Position numbers and translations under genes: made by a program | Part shown: positions 17,831 through 27,429 of the stretch, piece after piece | Numbering within the stretch: the stretch's first letter is position 1 | How the letters are laid out: each line of letters opens with the position of its first letter | The notes under the pieces: generated by a model | The model's database searches: none | What the model was told of the DNA's origin: nothing | What the model saw: only the letters and a program-made list of their open reading frames with translations | NCBI GenBank assembly: GCA_965199765.1 | Contig: CBDATC010000002.1 | Coordinates: forward strand, 496,001-560,000 | DNA from: JAPOXR01 sp965199765 | GTDB lineage: Bacteria; Pseudomonadota; Alphaproteobacteria; Rhodobacterales; Rhodobacteraceae | DNA: 64,000 bases | Direction: 5' to 3'

Positions 17831-19408
17831 CTAAACGAATGAATCCGGCATCGCCGCCTTTTTCTTCAGAATAAATTCTTGGAGACTTTCATCCACTGCC
17901 GGATCCATGCTTGGCTTCTGGTAGTTTTTTAGCAGTGTCTTAACCCGCTCAGATGCCAGTGCCATGGTGTCCTTTGCTCCCTCTTCTTGCCAAGTTTCAA
18001 AGGGTTTGTAATCAAGAACTTCGGTGCGCCAGAATGCAGATTCGAAGTTCCTCTGCGTATGAGCGCATCCCAAATAATGCCCTCCGGGGCCGACTTCACG
18101 GATCGCATCCATTGCCTGACCGTTTTCCCCAATATCCACTCCCGCAGCTATTCGATGCAGCAGTCCTAACTGGTCGGCATCCATGACAAATTTTTCATAG
18201 GAGCTTACTAAGCCTCCTTCGAGCCAACCACAGGCATGCAGCGCAAAATTCACTCCGCCAACCAGAGCGGCATTGAGTGTGTTCGCTGATTCATAGGCCG
18301 CTTGAGCGTCCGGCAACTTGGATCCACACAAGCCGCCCCCGGATCGGAATGGAAGTTTCATACGACGTGCGAGCTGCCCTGCTCCATAGAGTATCTGGCT
18401 CGCTTCGGGCGTTCCGAAGGTAGGCGCGCCAGAATTCATATCTATGGAGGTGACGAATGCTCCAAATATCACGGGTGCGCCCGGTCGAACCAGCTGACTG
18501 TAAGCCACCCCTGCGAGCACTTCCGCGAAAACCTGGGTCAATGTCCCAACAACTGCAACCGGAGCCATGGCTCCTCCAACGATGAACGGAGACACGATGC
18601 TAGCTTGATTGGAGCGGGCATAGACTTCCAAAGCTCCCATCATCACCCCATCAAAAGTCAATGGCGAATTGATATTGATGAGCGATGTTATCACTGTGTT
18701 GCTTTCGACAAAGCTCTCGCCAAAGAGCAGCTTGGCCATATCCACAGAATCCTGCGCCCGCGAAGGTTCGGTCACCGATCCCATAAAGGGCTTATCGGAC
18801 AACGACATATGCGCATAAAGCATGTCGAGATGGCGTTTGTTCACAGGCACATCAGTGGGCTCACACACAGTGCCGCCGGAATGATGAAGCCACTTGGACA
18901 TATATCCCAGCTTTACGAAGTTACGAAAATCTTCAATCGTTGCGTAGCGGCGGCCAAAGTCGGCGCAGCGGACAAAGGGCGGACCGTAAACCGGTGCCAA
19001 AACCAAATCTTTTCCGCCAATCAGAACAGATCGCTCTGGGTTGCGTGCGTGCTGAATGAACGATTCAGGCGCTGTCTTGCACAATTTCCGTGCCAATCCG
19101 ACCGGGATACGGACTCTCTCGCCGGAAACATCAGCACCGGCATCCCGCCAGAGGTCTAGTGCATAAGGATTGTCGGAAAACTCAACTCCGATTTCTTCAA
19201 GCACTTTTTCCGCATTGTGTTCAATGATTTCAATTGCCTCGGCAGTCAAAATTTCAAAATTCGGAATCCGCCTCTTTATCGGTGGTGGCGCTTCAATGCG
19301 AAGTTGCGTGCGCTCACTACGGCGGGCGGCTCCTCCGCCCCGCCTTGAACGTTTAGGCTTTTCTGCTGAGTTAGTAGGCATGTCCTGTCTCGCCCCATTC
19401 CTTGACAT
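17831..19408 (-). CDS. MttB-family (non-pyrrolysine) corrinoid methyltransferase
   Basis: 525 residues of the trimethylamine methyltransferase (MttB/COG5598) superfamily, TIM-barrel enzymes that move a methyl group from a quaternary or tertiary amine to a corrinoid protein. After a basic, disordered N-terminus (KPKRSRRGGGAARRSER) the family sequence starts near residue 48. Recognisable family segments include GGTVCEPTDVP, SVTEPSRAQDSVDMA, APVAVVGTLTQVFAEVLAGV, TFGTPEASQILYGAGQLARR and GPGGHYLGCAHTQRNF. There is no in-frame amber codon, so it is the pyrrolysine-free type, whose characterised members use glycine betaine or related amines. A corrinoid protein and a homocysteine methyltransferase that could be its partners lie at 51.9-53.8 kb. 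The exact substrate cannot be read from sequence. Confidence 0.9.
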   Translation of the reverse strand: MSRNGARQDMPTNSAEKPKRSRRGGGAARRSERTQLRIEAPPPIKRRIPNFEILTAEAIEIIEHNAEKVLEEIGVEFSDNPYALDLWRDAGADVSGERVRIPVGLARKLCKTAPESFIQHARNPERSVLIGGKDLVLAPVYGPPFVRCADFGRRYATIEDFRNFVKLGYMSKWLHHSGGTVCEPTDVPVNKRHLDMLYAHMSLSDKPFMGSVTEPSRAQDSVDMAKLLFGESFVESNTVITSLININSPLTFDGVMMGALEVYARSNQASIVSPFIVGGAMAPVAVVGTLTQVFAEVLAGVAYSQLVRPGAPVIFGAFVTSIDMNSGAPTFGTPEASQILYGAGQLARRMKLPFRSGGGLCGSKLPDAQAAYESANTLNAALVGGVNFALHACGWLEGGLVSSYEKFVMDADQLGLLHRIAAGVDIGENGQAMDAIREVGPGGHYLGCAHTQRNFESAFWRTEVLDYKPFETWQEEGAKDTMALASERVKTLLKNYQKPSMDPAVDESLQEFILKKKAAMPDSFV

Positions 19409-19585
19409 TACGTCCCCTTACTTGTCGCATATCTCGAATTCACGCTTGCTAAATGCGCCCACTGGCTTAGATTCCGACCTACAAGTGCCTTTTGGTTTCT
19501 TTGCGTATTTTGGACACCCCGCACACAAATTGCATCGAGTCTTGTTTTGCTTGATCGCAACTAATTCACGAAACTGCAAAAATGA

Positions 19586-21169
19586 ATGTCAGCCGAATAT
19601 AACATGTCTCATTCTTCCCCCGAAACGCTTTTAATCATTGATTTTGGCAGTCAAGTCAGCCAGCTGATCGCACGTCGACTTCGCGAAGCCAACATTTACT
19701 GTGAAATTCACCCCTTCCATGAAGTGTCGCTGGATTTCATTCAAAACCAGCTGCAGCCTAAGGCAGTTATTCTTTCTGGCGGTCCTTGCAGCGTTACCGA
19801 ACCCAATCATCCAGTACCCCCCAAAGATCTTTACAGTTTGGGAATCCCGGTTCTTGGTATCTGCTATGGTCAACAGGTCATGATACATCAGCTCAAAGGC
19901 CGCGTGGAACCCGGTCAAGGCAGGGAATTCGGTCGAGCCAATGTCACGGCTTCTCCAGGTTCAACTTGTGCGCTTTTTTCAGGTCTATTCGAACACGGCG
20001 CAGAGGAAGTATGGATGTCGCACGGAGACCGCGTTGTCGAACTCGCTGATGGATTTGAAGTCGTGGCATACTCGTCTGGTGCACCGATGGCCGCTATCGC
20101 CGATGCCACCCGCCATCTCTACGGTGTGCAGTTTCATCCGGAAGTTCGGCACACGCCTAATGGCGCGCGGATTCTGCAGAATTTCACTCGGATCGCTGGA
20201 TTCAAAGCCGATTGGACCGTGGCATCCATCCGCGATCTAGCGGTTCAAAGTATTAAAGATCAGATTGGTGATTCGCACGTCATCTGCGGTTTATCAGGCG
20301 GAGTTGACTCAGCAGTCACAGCAGCGCTTATCCATCGTGCTGCACCTCAGCAACTGATATGCGTGTTTGTTGATCACGGCTTACTGCGCGAAGGCGAGGC
20401 CGAAGAAGTCGCTTCGATGTTCCGGAAAGCATTCAATATTCCTCTTCAACCTGTCAATGAATCCAAGAGGTTTCTGGCTGCGCTGGAAGGCGTTCGCGAA
20501 CCGGAGGAAAAGCGGAAAATCATCGGAAAATTATTTGTGGAAGTGTTTGAAGAGCAAGCACGCCTTGCTAAAGGCGCCACTTTCCTAGCGCAAGGGACCC
20601 TCTATCCCGATGTGATTGAATCGGTTAGCGCAAGCGGTGGCCCTTCAGCAACCATCAAATCGCACCACAATGTCGGCGGTCTGCCTGATAGGCTGGGTTT
20701 GAAACTTGTAGAGCCGCTTCGTGAACTCTTCAAAGACGAAGTTCGCGCATTGGGAAGAGAACTTGGCCTGCCAGAAACATTTGTTAAACGGCATCCATTT
20801 CCTGGGCCCGGTTTGGCGATCCGCTGTCCCGGCGAGATTACAAAGGAAAAACTCTCTATCCTCAGAAAGGCCGATTCAGTTTATCTTGACCAGATTAAAT
20901 TATACGGGCTCTATGACAATATCTGGCAGGCTTATGCTGCGCTTCTACCTGTGCGCACTGTCGGAGTAATGGGAGATGATCGGACATATGAGTATGCGTG
21001 CAGCCTCCGAGCGGTCACTAGCGAAGACGGGATGACGGCGGACTACTTTCGTTTCAATCACGAATTTCTTGCAGAGACAGCTGGCCGAATTGTCAATGAA
21101 GTTCAAGGCATTAACCGCGTATTCTATGATATCACCTCAAAGCCGCCTGGAACAATAGAATTGGAATGA
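19586..21169 (+). CDS. guaA: GMP synthase (glutamine-hydrolysing)
   Basis: Converts XMP to GMP with ATP and glutamine, the last step of guanine nucleotide synthesis; 527 residues, normal length. The class-I glutamine amidotransferase domain has IDFGSQVSQLIARR, the nucleophile Cys in LGICYGQQ, and the His-Glu pair in VQFHPEV. The PP-loop ATP pyrophosphatase appears as GLSGGVDSAVTAAL, and the dimerisation domain has RHPFPGPGLAIRCPGEIT. An ATG at 19604 is an equally possible start; neither has a strong ribosome site. It is divergent from the MttB-family gene. Confidence 0.96.
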   Translation: MSAEYNMSHSSPETLLIIDFGSQVSQLIARRLREANIYCEIHPFHEVSLDFIQNQLQPKAVILSGGPCSVTEPNHPVPPKDLYSLGIPVLGICYGQQVMIHQLKGRVEPGQGREFGRANVTASPGSTCALFSGLFEHGAEEVWMSHGDRVVELADGFEVVAYSSGAPMAAIADATRHLYGVQFHPEVRHTPNGARILQNFTRIAGFKADWTVASIRDLAVQSIKDQIGDSHVICGLSGGVDSAVTAALIHRAAPQQLICVFVDHGLLREGEAEEVASMFRKAFNIPLQPVNESKRFLAALEGVREPEEKRKIIGKLFVEVFEEQARLAKGATFLAQGTLYPDVIESVSASGGPSATIKSHHNVGGLPDRLGLKLVEPLRELFKDEVRALGRELGLPETFVKRHPFPGPGLAIRCPGEITKEKLSILRKADSVYLDQIKLYGLYDNIWQAYAALLPVRTVGVMGDDRTYEYACSLRAVTSEDGMTADYFRFNHEFLAETAGRIVNEVQGINRVFYDITSKPPGTIELE

Positions 21170-21223
21170 CTGCCGAGCAAACGCACGGGTTGAGTCAGCC
21201 AGCGCCGCACACCCGCGAACCAA

Positions 21224-22099
21224 ATGCTTGTTGAACGCGCGCGGACAATTCGTGCTGCCCTTTGGATGGTCGGCACCATTGTGTCATTTTCGGTGCTGGC
21301 CATCGCAGCGCGAGAGGCCGGAGCCAAGCATGACACCTTTGAGATCATGACGTACCGCTCATTGACCGGTGTGATTTTGATCGTGCTGTTTGCGGCCGCA
21401 ACCCGTACAGCACAGCAGCTTCGCTTCAAACAGATTCGTCTCCATTTCCTGCGCAACACCTTCCATTTTGCTGCAACCAACTTGTGGCTCTTTGCTGTTA
21501 CTGTCATTCCTCTGGCACAGGTTTTCGCATTCGAGTTTTCAACTCCGCTATGGATCGCCGTATTGGCGCCATTCATTCTTGCTGAAAAACTTTCTCGAAG
21601 TCGAATCGTGGCAACTGTGTTTGGGTTCATCGGCATACTGATCATTGTTCGACCAGGCATTGTAGAACTTTCGCCGGGAGTGGCGGCAGCGGTTCTATGC
21701 GCAGTCGGATTTGCCGCTTCGGCGATTGTCACTAGCCTGCTGGTGCGAACCGAAAGTGTGACCTCGATTTTGTTTTGGATGTGTGTAATTCAATCCGTTT
21801 ACAGCATAATCTGCTCAGGCATCGACGGCAGCATCACGCTGCCGACTGCCGAAACGCTGTTGCCTCTCCTATTGGTGTCTATCTGCGGTTTGACCGCGCA
21901 TCTTTGTTTAACCTTTGCACTCAAACTTGCTCCGGCAACGGTTGTAATGCCAATTGACTTTGCTCGGTTGCCCGCCATCGCAATCGTTGGATGGCTCGTC
22001 TATAGTGAATCGGTTGACCTATTCATGGTGATCGGTTCCTCCATCATTCTCTGTGCAAATTATGCGAACATTCAATTGGCAACTAAATCAAATAACTAA
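21224..22099 (+). CDS. DMT-superfamily (EamA) membrane transporter
   Basis: 291 residues with about ten hydrophobic helices in two EamA repeats, the layout of drug/metabolite exporters. Visible helices include FSVLAIAAREAG, GVILIVLFAAAT, FIGILIIVRPGIVEL and VVMPIDFARLPAIAIVGWLVY; the end of each half carries the usual proline-containing signature. Substrates of this family (amino acids, metabolites, drugs) cannot be predicted here. It starts 54 bases after guaA on the same strand, so the two may be co-transcribed. Confidence 0.85.
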   Translation: MLVERARTIRAALWMVGTIVSFSVLAIAAREAGAKHDTFEIMTYRSLTGVILIVLFAAATRTAQQLRFKQIRLHFLRNTFHFAATNLWLFAVTVIPLAQVFAFEFSTPLWIAVLAPFILAEKLSRSRIVATVFGFIGILIIVRPGIVELSPGVAAAVLCAVGFAASAIVTSLLVRTESVTSILFWMCVIQSVYSIICSGIDGSITLPTAETLLPLLLVSICGLTAHLCLTFALKLAPATVVMPIDFARLPAIAIVGWLVYSESVDLFMVIGSSIILCANYANIQLATKSNN

Positions 22100-22596
22100 A
22101 AGGTCTTTTTAAAAATCATTGTGAGATAAACTGGCGTTATTTGAAGTTGGAAGCTGAAGACCGGAAACTCCATAGACTGCTTTAGCTTCTTTGATCGAGC
22201 ATTGATTTGGGAACAGGCTTTAATGCTTCAAAATCTTTTCGCAGATCCGCTTCTGTGAACTTATTCTAGGTGTGTTTTTGGTCCCGTTGAATAATTTTCG
22301 TCTCTTGTAGACCCTTATCATCGCCTCCAACACTAGGATCTATTTTGGTCTTCGTTCCTAACGCGTTTTGTGCAAACTTATAAGACAGCTGTTAACTCAG
22401 CTATTTGGTCGATACATCGGTTAAACGGAGCAGCCGTCGCAAGATCGAAAGTGCGAAAGATTCTGGACAATACCAAGACCCGGTATACCCGAAACCGTGC
22501 AATATCGTCATTTGCAAAGCAACGACCTATATCGCTTAAAGCGTTTTACTCAGCTATCATTTGGAAAATATCGAAGGGTCGTTTATTGCGGCAAGG
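22100..22596. other. About 500-base stretch without an intact gene
   Basis: It holds an IS256-type end fragment (22425-22474) and otherwise no recognisable coding sequence. The promoter of the downstream ATPase-metA-tetR group should lie in its last part. An in-frame TTG at 22561 could extend the ATPase by 12 residues. Confidence 0.5.
22425..22474 (+). mobile_element. Solo end of the IS256-type element
   Basis: The stretch GCGAAAGATTCTGGACA, preceded by GGAGCAGCCGTCGCA, repeats with few changes at 26050-26097 and 43341-43386 and, in reverse, at 32165 and 63011. It is the transposase C-terminal end plus terminal inverted repeat of one element. No transposase is left here. Confidence 0.75.
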
Positions 22597-23466
22597 ATGC
22601 AAAAGCTGCTCTACAACAACGCTAAACAATGGAAAGACTCGCAACAGCGCCGTCTTCTTTTTCTTGGCATGTCGGGCGTTGGCAAAACTCACCTATCGCA
22701 AATGCTCCGTGATGCCGGTGGCTGGTTCCACTACTCTGTCGATTATCGCATCGGCACGCGTTACATGGGTGAATACATCGTTGACAATTTCAAGCGGGAA
22801 GCCATGCGCAACCCGTTTCTCGCCGATCTGCTGAAATCCGACTCGATCTACATTGGCTCTAACATCGCCTTTGGCAATCTCGATCCCCTTTCCACCTATC
22901 TTGGAAAACCAGGAAACCGGAGCTTGGGAGGTCTGAGCCTCCACGAATACAAACGCCGCCTGCACCAGCATCGGTTGGCGGAAAAATCAGCTCTCCTTGA
23001 TACCCATTATTTCATTCAACGGGCTAAGGACCTCTACAACTACGACAACTTCGTTTGCGATTCAGGAGGATCAATCTGCGAAGTAGTTGACCCCCACTCA
23101 AAAGATGATCCCGTCCTGCGGTCGCTCAGCCAAAATTTGCTGCTTGTTTGGATTCGTGCCCAACCTGACCACGCAGACAGTCTCTTGGAGAGATTTTGCG
23201 CCTCTCCCAAACCGATGTACTATCGACCTGAATTTCTTGACCAGCATTGGACTTCGTTTATCGCTAAACATAATTGCAGCGAAGAAGATGTGGATCCCGA
23301 CGCTTTTGCACGATTCATCTACGAAATCGCGCTGCAGGCTCGCCAGCCGCTTTACGCAGCCATTGCTCAAAATTGGGGAATCGCGGTCGACGCAAGCCTT
23401 TTGGCTACTGCCAAAACCGAAGCGGATATCACAGATATTATTGCCGAAACTCTAGAGCATCGGTAA
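22597..23466 (+). CDS. P-loop ATPase/kinase-like protein of unknown role
   Basis: 289 residues from the ATG at 22597. A clear Walker A is present near the N-terminus (LFLGMSGVGKTHLSQML), followed by a segment rich in aromatic residues (WFHYSVDYRIGTRYMGEY) and FVCDSGGSICEVV, which may be a Walker B-like region; LLLVWIRAQPDHADSLLERF resembles nucleotide-kinase cores. Twenty-six bases separate it from metA, so the two are probably co-transcribed. I do not know a function; a small-molecule kinase or an ATPase in methionine metabolism is only a guess from position. Confidence 0.75.
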   Translation: MQKLLYNNAKQWKDSQQRRLLFLGMSGVGKTHLSQMLRDAGGWFHYSVDYRIGTRYMGEYIVDNFKREAMRNPFLADLLKSDSIYIGSNIAFGNLDPLSTYLGKPGNRSLGGLSLHEYKRRLHQHRLAEKSALLDTHYFIQRAKDLYNYDNFVCDSGGSICEVVDPHSKDDPVLRSLSQNLLLVWIRAQPDHADSLLERFCASPKPMYYRPEFLDQHWTSFIAKHNCSEEDVDPDAFARFIYEIALQARQPLYAAIAQNWGIAVDASLLATAKTEADITDIIAETLEHR

Positions 23467-23492
23467 GCAACCGAGACATTAGTAGTCAATCC

Positions 23493-24413
23493 ATGCCCAT
23501 CAATATTCCAAAGGACCTACCAGCCTACGGCATTCTTCAGGATGAAGGCGTAATGGTCATGGACGAATCCGTGGCGCTTCGTCAGGATATCCGACCGCTT
23601 GAAATCGGCATCCTCAATCTGATGCCCAAGAAAATTGAAACCGAAACGCAGTTTGCCCGGGTGATTGCCTCAACGCCTCTGCAGATCAATCTTTCCCTTA
23701 TCAGACCGAGCGAACATCGCACCAAGACAACTTCCGCGAACCATATGGAGGAATTCTACGACCCGTTCAATGCGATCCGCGACCGAAAATTCGACGGGCT
23801 GATTGTTACGGGAGCGCCAATAGAACATCTTGATTTCGAACAGGTCACCTATTGGGATGAAATGACAGAGATCATTGAGTGGACCCAGACAAATGTTCAC
23901 TTCGTCTTCGGCGTATGCTGGGGGGCAATGGCAATGCTTTGGCATTGGCACGGCATTGAAAAGCGCATGCTGAACAAAAAGGCGTTCGGCTGCTACCGGC
24001 ACAAAAATCTATGTCCGTCCTCTCCGTATCTGCGGGGATTTTCTGATGACTTTGTGATTCCTGTCAGCCGTTGGACTGAAGTTCACCGCGATCAAGTCGC
24101 GGCGAATCAAGGACTGAAGGTCTTACTTGACTCCGACGACGTCGGCCCCTGTCTTATCGAGGACAAAGAGCACAGAGCACTCCATATCTTCAACCACTTT
24201 GAATATGACAGCGGCACTCTCGACGCCGAGTATAAGCGAGATTTATCGACGGATTCGCCGATCGAGATGCCGGTGAACTACTACCCAAATAATGACATGG
24301 AGCATGCACCGCGCAATCGCTGGCGCAGTCATGGGCACTTGCTGTACGGAAATTGGATTAATGAAATCTACCAAAGCGTGCCGTTCGAAATGAACCAAAT
24401 CGGCGCAGTCTGA
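23493..24413 (+). CDS. metA: Homoserine O-acyltransferase (MetA type)
   Basis: Acylates L-homoserine in the first committed step of methionine synthesis; 306 residues from the ATG at 23493 (MPINIPKDLPAYGIL). The catalytic Cys is in FVFGVCWGAMAML; the His and Glu of the triad should be in the conserved HIFNHFEYD region. Some MetA-family enzymes use acetyl-CoA rather than succinyl-CoA; the deciding residue follows the catalytic region and I cannot settle it. The upstream frame is open far into the previous gene, but that extension is not coding. No SAM-II riboswitch fits in the 26-base gap before it. Confidence 0.93.
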   Translation: MPINIPKDLPAYGILQDEGVMVMDESVALRQDIRPLEIGILNLMPKKIETETQFARVIASTPLQINLSLIRPSEHRTKTTSANHMEEFYDPFNAIRDRKFDGLIVTGAPIEHLDFEQVTYWDEMTEIIEWTQTNVHFVFGVCWGAMAMLWHWHGIEKRMLNKKAFGCYRHKNLCPSSPYLRGFSDDFVIPVSRWTEVHRDQVAANQGLKVLLDSDDVGPCLIEDKEHRALHIFNHFEYDSGTLDAEYKRDLSTDSPIEMPVNYYPNNDMEHAPRNRWRSHGHLLYGNWINEIYQSVPFEMNQIGAV

Positions 24414-24427
24414 CAAGGAAGTCTGGC

Positions 24428-25045
24428 TTGGCACGACGGGGTTATCACCACGGAAATCTAAAGCAGGAGCTCGTTAATGCGGCTCTGAAGCTGATCGAAG
24501 AGAAGGGTCCGCTCGCCTTCACCATCGCTGAAGCGGCAAAGCTGGCCGGTGTGTCCGTCGCCGCACCTTACCGGCATTTTGGTTCCAGAGATGAATTGCT
24601 TGCGGAAGCGGCTCATCAAGGATTTTCAATCTTCGCCGACCTCATGGAATTCGCATACAACGAAGGCAAACCCTCAGTCCTGACGGCGTTTGAAAACACC
24701 GGCCGCGCTTACCTTACCTTCGCCCGAAAGCACCCCGGCTATTACAGCGCGATGTTTGAAGCCGGAATTCCGTTCAATAGCTCCCCCGAATTGGCACATG
24801 CCGCCTTTCGTGCAAAGTCCGTGGTTGAAAAAGCGTCTCAGCGCCTAGTGGCGCATCTGCCTCCAGAGAAAATGCCGCCGCCAAACATGATCAGCGATCA
24901 CATCTGGGCAATGAGCCACGGCATTGTCGAATTGTTTACCCGAGGCGCACGCGGCACCCGCTCACCTTATTCCCCGGAGGATCTGCTCGAATCCGGACTG
25001 GGCATCTATCTGCGCGGCCTTGGGATCGTAGAAGCGGACAAATAA
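24428..25045 (+). CDS. TetR/AcrR-family transcriptional regulator
   Basis: 205 residues starting at TTG with a good ribosome site (AAGGAAG, 24416-24422); no ATG fits. The N-terminal HTH is clear: LVNAALKLIEEKGPLAFTIA then AAKLAGVSVAAPYRHFGSRDELL. The C-terminal ligand/dimer domain contains HIWAMSHGIVELF, the WHG-type arrangement seen in TetR_C_33 proteins. It follows metA by 14 bases, so it could share its transcript. Its target is unknown. A 21-bp palindrome lies 55 bases downstream, before the DUF2852 gene. Confidence 0.9.
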   Translation: MARRGYHHGNLKQELVNAALKLIEEKGPLAFTIAEAAKLAGVSVAAPYRHFGSRDELLAEAAHQGFSIFADLMEFAYNEGKPSVLTAFENTGRAYLTFARKHPGYYSAMFEAGIPFNSSPELAHAAFRAKSVVEKASQRLVAHLPPEKMPPPNMISDHIWAMSHGIVELFTRGARGTRSPYSPEDLLESGLGIYLRGLGIVEADK

Positions 25046-25099
25046 AAAAAAATTTGTTCCTCCCCTTGAAACCACGATTGCAATACTCAGTTAAAGAGT

Positions 25100-25120
25100 G
25101 TTAATGTAATTAACATTAAC
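25100..25120. promoter_or_regulatory. 21-bp palindrome between tetR and the DUF2852 gene
   Basis: GTTAATGT (25100-25107) and ACATTAAC (25113-25120) are exact reverse complements around a 5-base centre. The size and AT-richness suit a dimeric repressor site. The adjacent TetR protein is a candidate binder, but this is inferred from position only. Confidence 0.4.
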
Positions 25121-25261
25121 ATTGGTTGGCTGTCTGCTGAACGCATTCTCGCAGGCGGCTCGAATAAGGGTCGACCCTTTGGACACCGGCGGCGCCGCGG
25201 TCATGGCGTCAAAGAGCGGGGAAATCTTACCACCCCGCCGCTGAAATTGGAGAGACTTAGA

Positions 25262-25639
25262 ATGAACTCGGTAACTTGCTGGCCAAATTCCATAGTCAGT
25301 TGGATCGATTCGCAAGGCAAACTTGCATGGATCGCGATCATGGTCATTGGATTTATAGTGGCTTGGCCTCTCGGCCTCCTAATCCTTTTCTATCTCATCT
25401 GGAGTAAAAGAATGTTCAACGGTGATAAGTCTGTAAGTAAAGCGCTCGGAAGAAGATACCGCTTTCGGCCATCAGGAAACGCCGCATTTGACAACTATAA
25501 GGAACAGACATTGCAACGCCTGGAAGACGAACAGGCGGCATTTGAAAGCTTTATGAAACGATTGCGCGAAGCTAAAGACAAAGCGGAGTTCGACCAGTTT
25601 TTGGATGAACGATCACGCGACAACGGAAACACTGCTTAA
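25262..25639 (+). CDS. DUF2852 small membrane protein
   Basis: 125 residues; the ATG at 25262 follows a GGAGAG ribosome site. One strong membrane segment near the N-terminus (IAIMVIGFIVAWPLGLLILFY) is followed by a charged, coiled-coil-prone tail (TLQRLEDEQAAFESFMKRLR, then DKAEFDQFLDERSRD). This layout matches DUF2852 proteins of alphaproteobacteria, whose role is unknown. A terminator follows immediately. Confidence 0.8.
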   Translation: MNSVTCWPNSIVSWIDSQGKLAWIAIMVIGFIVAWPLGLLILFYLIWSKRMFNGDKSVSKALGRRYRFRPSGNAAFDNYKEQTLQRLEDEQAAFESFMKRLREAKDKAEFDQFLDERSRDNGNTA

Positions 25640-25661
25640 TTCAGCTCGCTTCTTCCTCTCC

Positions 25662-25691
25662 GACCCCGTTGGCCTTCAACGGGGTCTTTTT
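25662..25691 (+). terminator. Intrinsic terminator after the DUF2852 gene
   Basis: A ten-base stem (GACCCCGTTG with CAACGGGGTC) with a 5-base loop is followed by TTTTTG. It ends 50 bases after the stop codon at 25639. Confidence 0.9.
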
Positions 25692-25915
25692 GTTTGGCGC
25701 GGCCAAAGGGACTTTCCCATTCTTGAAAAGAAGTCCAAACATTCTGGTTAACCCCGGGCGCGGGTTTCGACCGGCTTGGCTGTTTTGCGGGAATTTCAGC
25801 CGGATTTTCAGTCGCCGTTCGGCCTGCGACTGGCTTCAGGCGCGCTTTCCAATTCATTTGCGCACGGACCGGGCCTGTTCCGCCTGGTTCGGGATGTTCG
25901 GACACCCCTATAGCC

Positions 25916-26097
25916 GGGGCCTTTCCTGATGTTCAATCCTGTCTCTGCCTGGCTGCGGCCAGGTTGAAACACGTCGCCGGCACACACAGTGGAGCACGCG
26001 AAAGCATATGAATATGGAGCCGCTGCGCGAGATGAACCTTCAATATAACGGAGCCGCCGTCGCATGACTGAAAGTGCGAAAGATTCTGGACACTACC
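25916..26097 (+). mobile_element. IS256-type transposase C-terminal relic with element end
   Basis: Read on the plus strand this matches the last 55 or so codons of the IS256-family transposase found at 63031-63327 (VQSCLCLAAARLKHVAGTH here, then frameshifted), followed by the element end ATTCTGGACACTACC. It is broken and non-functional. Confidence 0.8.
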
Positions 26098-26109
26098 CTT
26101 TTCCGGCAC

Positions 26110-26459
26110 CCCCGGTCTTTGGCGACGGAAGTGATACCGTTTGCCGTCTCGACGTTTTTCTTGCCGGATTTCACTTCCTCGGGTTCGCGCACGGCGCGGG
26201 AAATCTGCACGAAATGCAGATAGTTGCTCAGGCCGGGTAACGGCGTCATAACTTTGATGCCGCTCAGTTCGATGCGCCCATTCGCTTCGTCGCAGTCATC
26301 TTGAAACGCACGGAAGCGGCCAGCAAACATCCTGAAACCCAGATAATGACGCCGTACCACGGTTTCGTCCCAGCGGCACCGCTCTCCTAAGACCGTGCAA
26401 GACGAATCTTGATGCCGGAAACGCGGAAATCCGACGGAGCGCTCAGGCATATTCCCCAA
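26110..26459 (-). pseudogene. ISAs1/IS4-like transposase fragment
   Basis: The minus-strand frame contains ANGRIELSGIKV and, after about 20 residues, SRAVREPEEVKSGKKNVETA running into NGITSV. This resembles the HGRIExR...ExxYGITSL core of ISAs1 (H-repeat-associated) DDE transposases. The fragment lacks both ends and runs into the IS256 relic. It abuts the upstream region of bpt. The family call is from motif memory only. Confidence 0.5.
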
Positions 26460-26631
26460 TCAGCTCTCATGCCCCCGACAACAGGCGGCAAACAGGAAAG
26501 CCGGAAAAAATTCAGCCATGCAGCGTCCGGACTATCCGGAGCTTTGGGTTAGCGCGGGAAAATCCTGCGCGGATAACAAGCTTTCTTGCCGCAGCTACTT
26601 TATATTGCTAATGTTCCGCAGGTTCGGAACC

Positions 26632-27429
26632 ATGCCTATGTTGGAACGGCAATCAAAACTGCTATCGTTTTTTCTTTCTCCATCTGAATCCTGCTCCTAC
26701 CTGCCGGGACGGGTTGAGCGCAAAATGTTCACGGTCGCGAATCGCGCCGACATCTCAGCAGTGTATAACAGTCTTGCAAAGCAAGGATTTCGCCGTTCCG
26801 GCTGCTCACTTTACAAACCGGCCTGCGCACACTGCTCAGCCTGTCTTTCGGTCAGAATCAACGTCCGAGATTTCAAGCCATCAACCAGCCAGAAACGAAT
26901 TCTCAGGAAAAACTCTGGACTCAAACGGAAAATTGTGCCGGCTGTCGCTGACGAGCAGCAGTTCAAATTATTCCGAAAATATCTGAACGCGCGCCACTGC
27001 GGCGGTTCTATGTCCAAAATGACCGCCGATGACTATGCAGCTTGGGTGGATGAATCCCTGCCGCGCACAAGACTGGTCTTGTATTTTGAGGACAATTCTT
27101 CTTTGCCAAGAAAAGACCAACTCGCTGCATGCTGCATCACCGATTTTTTGGATGACAGCGCCTCAATGGTCTACTCCTTTTTTGATCCGGACCGCGCCGC
27201 CGTTTCGCTTGGCACATTCATGATTCTTGATCATGTGCGCATCGCTACGCTTTGCCTGCCAAAACTCAATTATGTGAATTTAGGATACTGGATCCCAACT
27301 AGTCGGCGCATGGCCTACAAATCTCAGTTTTCGGCGTTGGAAATTTTACACAATTCTGAATGGATACCGATTGGGAACCCAGCCGACTACACGCCAGATT
27401 ATTTCCCGCCTCTCGCTAATCGGCCATAA
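26632..27429 (+). CDS. bpt: Aspartate/glutamate leucyl-transferase (Bpt) of the N-degron pathway
   Basis: Transfers Leu from Leu-tRNA to proteins with N-terminal Asp or Glu, marking them for ClpSAP degradation. From the ATG at 26632 it has 265 residues, near the family norm; upstream in-frame codons would add non-homologous residues. The N-terminal cysteine-rich region is intact (GFRRSGCSLYKPACAHCSAC), then VYSFFDPDRAAVSLGTFMIL and LNYVNLGYWIPTSRRMAYK, all typical. Its end overlaps by 14 bases the convergent TRAP permease gene. Confidence 0.93.
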   Translation: MPMLERQSKLLSFFLSPSESCSYLPGRVERKMFTVANRADISAVYNSLAKQGFRRSGCSLYKPACAHCSACLSVRINVRDFKPSTSQKRILRKNSGLKRKIVPAVADEQQFKLFRKYLNARHCGGSMSKMTADDYAAWVDESLPRTRLVLYFEDNSSLPRKDQLAACCITDFLDDSASMVYSFFDPDRAAVSLGTFMILDHVRIATLCLPKLNYVNLGYWIPTSRRMAYKSQFSALEILHNSEWIPIGNPADYTPDYFPPLANRP

